In this document: positions 12,295-20,829 of the stretch, one piece after another
Layout of the letters: every line of letters starts with the position of its first letter
Position numbering within the stretch: the stretch's first letter is position 1
From: Phoronis australis
Lineage: Eukaryota > Phoronida > Phoronidae
Assembly: GCA_002633005.1 (NCBI GenBank)
Contig: NMRA01000436.1
Location: 99,145 to 163,144, forward strand
Direction of reading: 5' to 3'
Length of the DNA stretch: 64,000 nucleotides
Notes under the pieces: generated by a model
What the model saw: the letters and a program-made list of their open reading frames with translations, nothing else
What the model was told of the DNA's origin: nothing
Databases searched by the model: none
Program-made: the position numbers and the translations under genes

Positions 12295-13060
12295 AGGCAG
12301 CCAGCTAGCTGTATGAAGATTATCGTCAAAATACTGTGTGTATTTCTTCTATTGACCACGAAATTGCACCCAGTCAGGGTATTTCTGTTCGTCACCCCTC
12401 TGTGAAACTTGTATCAACATGTAAAGCTGAAGACCGGACGGGGTGCATGCAAAATCTGGGAATCAACCGACACTCACCTTGCCCGTTATAGCCGTTTAAG
12501 TGAAAAACAATGCAATAAACGCCATTTTCTTGCGTAACTCTCCGCCTTTTCTAACAATGAAAAGTATGTCGTCGTTTTGAAAACAGTACACTCGTGTCAC
12601 GCGCACGCGCCATTTCCTAAATTTTTGCAACGTCTCTCGGGAGATGATGATAGCTTGGCAGCAACAAAATTTCTTCTGAAATTCGGTTTTTCGGCATCAA
12701 AATTCTAAAAAAACGTATAATGAAGTAAAACCAGTTCCGGTAATTTGTTGTGACGTGTCTTGTACGCAACCTCGTGAAACAAGAACAGTTGATTGAAGAA
12801 TCGCGAAAAACGAAACTGGCCAATAGATGACGCAATATTTCATGGCGCCGAAAGCCGTGTCTAAAGATCGCTACACAACATTAGCAGCAGAATAACGGTA
12901 GAACGCCATTTTTCCAACACCGTTAAATAATTTAGTTTACTCAAGGAAGACTGTGGTTTTTAATGACACTATTTTTTGTCAGATTTTATCTTACCTCTTT
13001 TTTACCCACATCGGTGCAAAGCTGTATATTTAGAATACAGCTTTGTACTAAGGGTATTGC
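12295..13060. mobile_element. Solo arm of the foldback repeat found at 61.75-63.17 kb
   Basis: This stretch matches the right arm of the foldback element at 62430-63165 in the same orientation. The match starts at GCTAGCTGTATGAA, passes through GACCGGACGGGGTGCATGCA and TATAGCCGTTTAAGTG, and ends in ACCCACATCGGTGCAAAGC and a small hairpin at 13018-13050. No second arm is present here. It ends about 120 bp before the second-last coding exon of the GDF8/11 gene, so it sits inside that gene's upstream intron. Confidence 0.8.
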
Positions 13061-13178
13061 ATACGAATCAATAAGCCAACTAGTGGGTAAAAGTGTGGAA
13101 CATCGTTATTTGTAATTTCCTGCAAGCATCTTTGATTTTGTTTCCAAAGGTAAGAAACCTCACTTTTTCTTATTGCAG

Positions 13179-15544
13179 TGCCACCAGAGGTCAGTCACCT
13201 CTCGAATTCTACCGACAGTTTGTGTTACTTTAAGTTTCAACAAGATCTGTTCCGCTACCGCATCCAAAGTGCTAAACTGTCCATCTACATACGTTCACGG
13301 CGGAGTCAGGATCACGCTCATCGCATGACGGTCATTCTGCTTCACACAATTAGAATAAGTAACGGTGGAAACACAGTGAATACCACTTTGGTGAAAACAA
13401 TGAACTTAGATTTGAATGAAAGTGGACGATGGCACACGTTTGACGTCAAACAGGAGGTGACAGGAATGGCAGCGAGCAACGTAACTTTCAAAGTAGAAGC
13501 TTACGACCACGATGGCAGACCAATGGCAGTGACACATCCTGTGAGCGAGCATGAAAAAGATAAGGTGCGTCACACAAAGGCCTGTTTCTAGTCAGGCCGG
13601 TTTCACAGTTTCTTAGATACCCTGAAAATCTGTGGGACTTCCTACCAACATAAACGCTCCAAAGACATGAAAACGTAATTGACGGATAAAGAGTCTCAGA
13701 CATTTGTTGGTATTTCCAACACAGAAGTAAATGTACACAATTAATATTCACACAATGTTTGAACATTATAGTGGGACTTTGGGTCACCTTGGCATTTAAC
13801 TATGCTCATGACTTCTGTGAAAGATACTTTTCCAAAAAGTGTAACACTTATAATAATAGGTATTCGATGATCTTGTTTCAGGCAAATATGAGACCTTGTG
13901 CGTTTTGGTCAATTTGCTTCAGTTTTGTCGCTTTTCTAGAGCATGAATGAGTGTGGACACATTTGTGTAAATTCTACAATTCTTGCCTTCTTAATTACAC
14001 AAAAGTAAAGATCGAAGGAAAGCGCTGAATGAACTCTTTACACTTAAGTGTCATTTTATTGACGAGACTGTGTAGTTAGCCATATATCTGCAAAACTATT
14101 TCAACTCTTTAAAAGTACACATAGAGGAAAATTTCAACTCTTTAAAAGTATACATAGAGGAAAATTTCAACTCTTTAAAAGTACACATAGAGGAAAATTT
14201 CAACTCTTTAAAAGTACACATAGAGGAAAATTTCAACTCTTTAAAAGTACAAATAGAGGAAAATTTCAACTCTTTAAAAGTACACATAGAGGAAAATTTC
14301 AACTCTTTAAAAGTACACATAGAGGAAAATTTCAACTCTTTAAAAGTATACATAGAGGAAAATTTCAACTTTTTAAAAGTACACATAGAGGAAAATTCCA
14401 ACTCTTTAAAAGCACACATAGAGGAAAATTTCAAATCTTTAAAAGTACACATAGAGGAAAATTTCAAATCTTTAAAAGTATACATAGAGGAAAATTTCAA
14501 CTCTTTAAAAGTACACATTGAGGAAAATTTCAACTCTTTAAAAGTATACATAAAGGAAAATTTCAACTCTTTAAAAGTACACATAGAGGAAAATTTCAAC
14601 TCTTTAAAAGTACACATAGAGGAAAATTTCAACTCTTTAAAAGTACACATAGAGGAAAATTTCAACTCTTTAAAAGTATACATAGAGGAAAACCTGCAGC
14701 TTTCATTTCTTCCCTTTTACCGACCTACCAATGACCGAGTCACGTGACCAAGTCTTAAGTAAAAATGCAAAAATAAAGGTATATTGAAGCTAAACAATGC
14801 TATCAATCAACTTCATTATTTGATAAAGCTCAAGATGAGATCTCTAAAACGTTCTTACAGTTTTCTAAAATATCATTTCGTTTTCATTTTGTGCATCTAA
14901 AGAGTTTTCTCATGAAAATCACGAAAGTCCTATTTTTGATTACCCCTCATCCAAAAATGGAACATTTAAGAGGCAAATTCTAAGAGAATTTCGGAGAACA
15001 TTGCATAAATCACAGTATCTCAAAATTTCATTTCTAAGATACTGATGTTCTGGATTTATAAAAAAATAAAAATTTTCTTGGGTCCTGCATAACCTTAAGG
15101 TACATTCAGATGTGTAGCGTGTAGCTAATTACTGGAATATTTATATTTTAGGTGCCCATTCTCGATATCAGACTGAAAGACAGTCGGCGACGTCGCCAAA
15201 AACGCCAGTACAGTCGCGATTGTGACTCAACCTCGAGGGATGAGCGGTGCTGCCGATACCCACTAGTGGTCGATTTCGAGCAATTTGGTTGGCACTTTGT
15301 TCAACAGCCGAGGACATTTAATGCATACTATTGCTCCGGGGCGTGTGAGATGAATCACAATCAGCATTCGACTGCTCACGGACACCTTGTGGAGCAGATT
15401 ACCAACAACCCTTACGCGTCCACGGGACCGTGTTGCGTAGCGTCAAAATTATCCGCGAGAAGTATTCTTTACCGGGACGACCGTGGCACGTACATCTACG
15501 GCATTATTCCCGCAATGAGTGTGGAGAAATGTGGGTGTGCGTGA
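13179..15544 (+). CDS. GDF8/11: GDF8/GDF11 (myostatin-type) TGF-beta ligand, last two coding exons
   Basis: Two exons are supported. Exon A (13179-13564) follows a TTGCAG acceptor and ends AAG/GTGCGT. Exon B (15152-15544) follows a TTTTAG acceptor and ends in TGA. Exon A encodes propeptide: LSIYIRSR, the stretch SGRWHTFDVK, and VEAYDHDGRPMAVTHP, which corresponds to the ALDENGHDLAVTFP region of vertebrate myostatin. Exon B has a furin-type site RRRRQKR, then a mature domain of about 110 residues with nine cysteines (SRDCDS, RCCRYPLVVDFEQFGW, YCSGACE, GPCCVAS, CGCA), the activin/GDF8 pattern. Exon A starts in phase 1 and ends in phase 0, and its 386 bp is close to the 374-bp middle exon of vertebrate MSTN as I recall it. 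The product is a secreted dimeric ligand for activin-type receptors. The exon with the signal peptide was not found and may lie upstream of the window. Confidence 0.95.
14099..14692. repeat. 33-bp minisatellite, 18 copies, in the GDF8/11 intron
   Basis: The unit TTTCAACTCTTTAAAAGTAC plus ACATAGAGGAAAA repeats 18 times with very few changes, mainly GTACAC versus GTATAC and isolated single-base variants. Since 33 is a multiple of three, one antisense frame stays open for 195 codons as an 11-residue repeat (MCTFKELKFSS), and two sense frames are also open. There is no sign of a gene: no splice signals around it, no host match, and it lies wholly inside the intron 13565-15151. Confidence 0.97.
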
Positions 15545-15787
15545 TCCATTTTAAATCTAGTTAGTGTCCGGAGAGGAGTTGGTTCCATAGACCTTTATGG
15601 TGTAGAAGTGGACGGGTAAGATCAGGTTGCTAACTAAAACATCGAGTTCTGCAGTTCAAAATGTGATAGTGCTGTTTTGTTGTTTACTACATGGCCATGG
15701 GACTTGTGTTAACTGTGAAATAATATTTTTGTATTTTAACACTTAAAGTGGGACGTTGTTATACATGTACTTGTATTTCTGCAGTGA

Positions 15788-15793
15788 AATAAA
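15788..15793 (+). other. Polyadenylation signal AATAAA of the GDF8/11 gene
   Basis: A canonical AATAAA lies 244 bases after the stop codon in an AT-rich 3' region. It is the first good signal downstream of the coding end. Confidence 0.65.
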
Positions 15794-17785
15794 TTTTAAC
15801 GAGGCAAAAGTGCTATGATGCTGTTGATGTAACTGTCGGAGCTTCTTTCGTTCAACTTTAACAACCCCGAGAAAGAAATGTCGCAGATGGAGTGAAACAA
15901 AGTTAACATTCATCTCTTAAAAACAGTTGTAATGTCCTGAAGGCCATCAAAAGAATTATCTCGATGAATGGAGTGGAAACAAATTAGGCGCTGGCAGGAA
16001 ACAAGATTGGCGGATTTGGGTAATAGTCTAGACGCATTTCCAGAAAAGAGCCCTGTATAGGTTGGAAGAGCATGAAAAAGTTGGGAACAAGACGTTTTCA
16101 CACAATCGAGGTATGGCGAATTCAATTAACCCTGCTCCCAATCCGAATTTTACATTTTGACTATCTAATTAGCATAAACAAAATGGCGGCCAAATTGTCA
16201 AGTTAACATGTATTTTTGTAATAGAAATCACAATATACCATTTAAAATGGTGAAATGTCTCACATGTACACATCTTTTAAATACTTCTTGAGCAATACAT
16301 CACTTATGGAAACTAAAAAATGCAACTTTAAAAACTAATTATGCAAATTAGGTGCCGCCACTACCATACAATGCTAACAACAAACATGCTAAGGACATTT
16401 TTGAAGCATTTTATGTCATATTTATTGGGTTATAGATGTATACTTACAGAATGTGGAAAATACAGTCGTTAGTCTGCAATGCTCGTTAAGCAAGGTGTCA
16501 GCACTATTTTGACAGAATATAAGGACAAATGGCCACAAATCCAGATTTCTTGCATTTGCATAGTCTACTGTTGCGTTGTTTCTGGCATGCACACCATGCC
16601 ATCTCTAGGCTTGGACAGAACTCTGTGTCATCAGTATGGGCTAGAAGCACAAGTTTGTGTGTCCATCCCATATCAGAGGGTGATGGGAGCTCAGGTATGG
16701 AACAATGAGCATTTCGCCATACCTTGACTTGATAGTGCACTCTCATCAGATGGAAACGGAGGGCATTATGCCTTGGAGTAAGGACTTCTGAGTTCACGAG
16801 CTTGGAGAACAGTAAATGATGTGCTACATCTACAGGTCTGTTCTGGTCGGGTTGCGTATTCTTCAGACAAAGACTTGTGAAGACGTCATAATTTTCTCAG
16901 TGAGTTCACCAACGCAGAGGTTCTTAAGCAATCTGTGATGCTCTGGGAACATTTTGCATGATGATTGTTTCGTGTGATGGGCAAAGTACGAGTTCGTGCC
17001 AAACCCGGTAACGGCATGAAAGGCAAACAAGCCGGGACTGATGTTGCTGAGTCTCTTAGTAGTTTGTTGAAAACTGCTTCAATAGGTATACATGTATATC
17101 GTCGTTTCTTTGATGTGCCTGACATCATTCAGATATGCTCAAATTGCATTTGTTGGAAGTGCGATACTAGAAGCTGTAGAACATCGGTGTCCCTGGAAAA
17201 CACGACTGAATGTGGACAGCATGCAGTACCAGTCTTGCATCTGCTTCTTCATGTGCAGATATTAGAGTCCTCAAATCAGTCATATCCTTAGGTGACTTAA
17301 AGGAGAATGCCACCCAAAAACAACCTATTTTGTATCAATTTAGATCGAATAATTCAACTCGACAACGATACGTTCGGTTGCGTTACCTGACGGCAGACGG
17401 AGGTGTTGAAATTATCCAATGACGTAATTGGTTTCACACGCAGTCTGTTCAGCAGTTCAAAACACGGGTAAGTGGTGTCAGCTTATCGCTTGAATTCATC
17501 GTTTAACACCAATAAATCATAAAACTTCGATGTAAAACCCTTAAAATACACCGAGTTCTTATGAAAACCCTTTTTTTCGCTGTTACTTATTTACTGGTAT
17601 TTGGACGCACCTTAGCGTCAGTACAAAGTTCGGCAGGCCAATTTACCAAGGTCCGTAGCACTAAGGAATTTGGGGTCTGTTCGGAGATTAATTTGAAGTA
17701 TTCTTCCGTGAAATACAGACAGGAATAACCTAGATCTGTGTTGTTATACTTGTGATATTTTGAGTTCTACACACACACAACGCTT

Positions 17786-17888
17786 GTTATCCCGGCCAGT
17801 GGCTCGGGACCCGATCAGGCCCGTCGCGGCCGGACTGACTCGTTATCCCGGCCAGTGGCTCGGAACCCGATCAGGCCCGTCGCGGCCG
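17786..17888. repeat. 56-bp GC-rich tandem duplication inside THAP element copy 1
   Basis: The block starting GTTATCCCGGCCAGTGGCTC occurs twice, at 17786 and 17842. It is present once in copy 2 (around 27748) and, inverted, about once in copy 4 (around 43420), so the duplication belongs to copy 1. Confidence 0.9.
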
Positions 17889-18589
17889 CAGGGACTGGCA
17901 CGAACGTAAATCAGCTTGAGTTGGAAACTAAACCTCCAATCACAATGTGCACGTAATTACTTCTAAGAATTAGCCACGAAACAGAAAATCGACCTCCTTA
18001 CTTGTCGGGAGCCGCGTTGTCGGGTTCCCTTTCCACAGAACGTCAGGGCAAAGGTTGTACAGTAACAAAGATTTGAATAATGTATTTGTGTTTCTATATA
18101 AAGATTCCCCTAACACGTGAAAATAGCATATAAAATCGAGTGATAGTTTCACCACATCTTTCTGTCGGCAAACACTGAATTAGCATAGACTCACACGGCC
18201 TCGGTGTCCGGTCAAGTACCTTTGTTGCCGGCATCAAAAGCCGGCAACGCGCAGTGGTTTATTCATTGCTGGCTTCTCAAAACATTTGCATTCACGACCA
18301 CTCCAAGGCCAATTGTATCTAATGAGACAGACTTTGTTTCAGTTTCATATAAGCATTGATTAGATTGAGAATAATTCATTTTGAAACAGAACGCAGAATA
18401 ATAAACGTCTACTAATAAACGGCAACTTGCCCCGCGCCAATCCCGACTTAGTCAAGAGCTCAGGCAACGAAGACTTCTTGGGTCGGATCATTAGGTTTCA
18501 CAGGCTATCAGCTCGAACCGGAATACACTGATCAAGAAATACTAAAGAGGCGCCGTGAACATGCACAGGCAACGTATGGATAGGTTTTT

Positions 18590-18814
18590 GGTAAGCCAGA
18601 ATTCGTCAGAGAAATCACTGTCGACGAAATGCCGGCCGCAGACACGGAGATGTTTCAGAGCCTCATACTTGCTATTAACAGCCTACTTTTTATTCTTCAC
18701 TACCGCGAGCCACTTCCTAAGCATTTCGGGCTCTCGAGGAAGTCGAAAAAACGATATACCCGCTTCATAGTTCGGACAAGCGGGAACGATGCACTGCAAT
18801 ATAGCGGCATTCAC
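18590..18814 (-). pseudogene. THAP zinc-finger fragment, copy 1
   Basis: The minus-strand frame has the THAP C2CH pattern: CIVPAC, then ISFFRLPREPEMLRKWLAVV with the conserved Trp, then VCGRHFVDSDF with the C-x2-H-F element. THAP domains bind DNA sequence-specifically and occur at the N-terminus of P-element transposases, some other transposases and host regulators. One TAG interrupts the frame between the Trp and the second cysteine pair. The frame has no in-frame ATG; the first possible initiator is GTG. A splice or a lost upstream exon is therefore likely. Confidence 0.8.
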
Positions 18815-20289
18815 TCTTCAGACGAACCACTGACGCCGCTGCGTCGTTTCTCACCATCCTCACAGGTTAACGCGATTCGTCTTGGCAAGGTGTGGTCGAC
18901 CGTATAAAAGGCGATGTGGATATAGACCGATTAAGACGGTAAAAAAGAATAATTTAATCGGGTGACATTCTCCTTTAATTGACTTCCAGCTCATCTTTGA
19001 GCCCTCCTGCAACCATAACCTTTTTATCTTCAGGCGTCTACTAACACAGTTCCACTGACAAGAAATGTGCTAGGTCTGCTTTATTCTCAGCCAGTGCCCG
19101 AAAATTTGACCAGTTTTGATGAAGATGTATATAATGTCTTCCCAAAAGTCGCCTGATTTGCCGTGTTCTTTTACTGCGCTGTTTTCTTGTGTCCTTCATT
19201 GTTTCTTCTCTGTACCTGTCAAATACAATATCAATTTTATGACATCGAAATCCTGTTTTCTTGAATGATCCGCCAGGTTTTCGAAGGTCACAGCATTATC
19301 GGGCTTCCCAAGAGCTACCAGCAATGCTTGGTCATCAATAATGAGGCAAGCGAACGTGTCACGAAGTTGAATTGTTTCAAGACAGTCGATGTGTTAATTG
19401 TTAATACTTCGACAAGTGAAGATTTATCTCCAGTGCGCAATGTGCCACTCGTTTCTTCAATCAAACATGGACGGGAAGAAGCTCGCGTTTGAGCACAGAC
19501 AGCAAATCAACTGGCCGATCCACCTCATAAGCCGTATCTAGACAGCGAAGTACATGCCTGTCTGCCTTAAGAACTATTTTGTTGTCTTTGTCTTTGGTTT
19601 GTTTCACATCATACAAGTTGGCATATGTTGGGGCATTTTTTGCGCATAGGCGCATGAATTGACATGTCTGAATTATCGCATTGCTCAGTGATAATTAATC
19701 TGCCTTGAACAAATTTCTTAATTTGTTTGTGTCCAAGTTCCTTGACCTGCAAAAGTGACTCTTGGATTAGAATGTATGGACATGCATATCTTTACAGCAG
19801 TATTTTAAGTCAGGTTCTGATTTCTAATCTAATTTTCAGGCTTTATTAATGAGCATTTGAAACATAGTGAAGATGAAATAGAAAGCTTCACATATGTCAT
19901 AATGATTTTTCTAGACCTTCAAAACCTTGGTATAGAAATTGATTAAGTTACACAGAAATTTGAATTTTTTGGTAATGGCGGAAGCTAATTAGCATAATTG
20001 AGGAATTTAATAACTCAAAATTAAGTGTTCTAAACACACTTATACTATGTTTTTGTAGTAACATTTCCTAATTATTCGTCACATAATGCAATTCTGGTCC
20101 CAAGCATGTTTCTTATCTTGTTGGTTTGGCGGCCATTTTGTTTATGCAAGTTAGATGGTCAAAAACTCAAAATCTAGCTTGGGAACAGGCATAATTAAAA
20201 TCAGCACACCATGATTATGCTAAAAAGATAGGTTCTCCACTTTTAATAAAAATGCCTCTAACATGCACATTTTCCAGAAATGCGTCTAG

Positions 20290-20773
20290 ACTTTAAAGAA
20301 TAAAACAATAATACAAACTATCAGGAATATTTTAGTTCATCCCAAAGACAGAATAAGTGAGTATAAAAAATGTCAGTGTGTTTATCGCATTCCTTGCCTC
20401 AACTGTGAGTCAGTGTACATCGGAGAGACTGGGCGAGAGTTCACAGTCAGGCTAAACGAAACCAGAAAGGAGGTGGATGAGCGGTCTCAGCGAAGTCACG
20501 CGTTCAGAGAGGAGATGGTCTCAGAATACTATCAACAAATCTGCAGTGACGGACCATGCTATTGCTTTTAACCACGTAATTAACTGGAAAGACGCTCGTC
20601 CTGTCGAGTCGGAAAATAACTTGAGATCTAGACGGATTAGAGAGTCTATTTGGGTGAAAAAAGTGGCTCAGTTAAGAACAGACACGATGGGGGATATAAA
20701 TTGTCTAAGATTTGGGACAGTGTCATCACATCGCCTCCTATTGTCCAATAGCTTCCGAAGATGGCTGCTGTGA
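20290..20773 (+). pseudogene. Penelope-like element, GIY-YIG endonuclease end
   Basis: The plus-strand frame from about 20326 reads HPKDRISEYKKCQCVYRIPC, then VYIGETGREFTVRL. This carries the YIG motif and the following Arg of GIY-YIG nucleases, preceded by the Cys-rich spacer seen in Penelope-like elements. A frameshift near 20530 moves the rest into the frame of 20477-20773: SAVTDHAIAFNHVINWKDAR and RRIRESIWVKK, matching the usual tail of these proteins. No reverse transcriptase part is present upstream, where the TIR transposon ends at 20198. Truncation at the 5' side is therefore likely. Directly after it, GAAGATGGCTGCTGTGAGTA and GCCGAAACTGTC look like the usual 3' region. Confidence 0.88.
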
Positions 20774-20829
20774 GTAGCCGAAACTGTCAAGGTACAGAGT
20801 TTTTGCTTGGTTGTGTCAATAAGAATTAA

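Larger units (their letters stand above)
17297..18978. mobile_element. TTAA/TIR element with THAP exon, copy 1 (about 1.68 kb)
   Basis: The ends are perfect inverted matches over TTAAAGGAGAATG and near-perfect through CCACCC (right end GGGTGACATTCTCCTTTAA). The body is shared with copies at 27274-28907, 35284-35674 and 42262-43603. TTAA sits at both edges of every complete copy and nothing outside it is duplicated, which suggests TTAA target sites. A decayed THAP-type zinc-finger exon lies near the right end on the minus strand. The element has no transposase core, so it is non-autonomous. It is inserted into the transposon of 16125-20198 and is therefore younger than it. Confidence 0.88.
16504..19655 (-). 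pseudogene. Decayed transposon-carried ORF of a family common in invertebrate genomes
   Basis: Pieces of one protein lie in order on the minus strand. The N-terminal piece (19655-19461) has DRPVDLLSVLKRELLPVHV. The next region (about 19250-19020) has IDIVFDRYREETMKDTRK and QNWSNFRALAENKADLAHF. After the inserted THAP element come MMSGTSKKRRY and IPIEAVFNKL (17128-16886). The C-terminal piece (16797-16504) has LRFHLMRVHYQVKVWRNAHC, LPSPSDMGW and a cysteine-rich tail with CACQKQRNSRLCKCKKSG. I recognise this arrangement from many unnamed proteins of cnidarians, molluscs and other invertebrates. No function for it is known to me. Stops and frameshifts are frequent, and the insertion at 17297 splits it. 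It lies inside inverted repeats, so I infer that it is transposon-encoded. Confidence 0.75.
16125..20198. mobile_element. TIR DNA transposon, split by a THAP element
   Basis: The two ends are inverted copies over about 70 bases. The left begins near 16124 with AATTAACCCTGCTCCCAA and continues to CATAAACAAAATGGCGGCCA. The right is TGGCGGCCATTTTGTTTATG near 20126-20146, running out to TTGGGAACAGGCATAATTA near 20197. TTAA occurs at both edges (16126-16129 and 20195-20198). Because the inverted similarity seems to continue into that motif, I cannot say whether it is a target duplication. Removing the 1.68-kb insert at 17297-18978 leaves about 2.4 kb. The content is a decayed minus-strand ORF described separately. 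I cannot name the superfamily with confidence. Confidence 0.7.

Noticed and set aside
14096-14683. 195-codon minus-strand frame of an 11-residue repeat as a protein gene
   Set aside because: It is produced by a 33-bp minisatellite whose length keeps frames open. Other frames are open too, there are no splice or start signals in context, and it lies inside an intron.
18555-18907. Plus-strand frames opposite the THAP exon (also 28493-28836)
   Set aside because: They are antisense shadows; the minus-strand frame carries the THAP motif.
17291-18985. TGACTT on both sides of THAP copy 1 as a longer target duplication
   Set aside because: The copies of the word lie at different distances from the ends and overlap the terminus on the left. 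Copies 2 and 3 show no duplication beyond TTAA.
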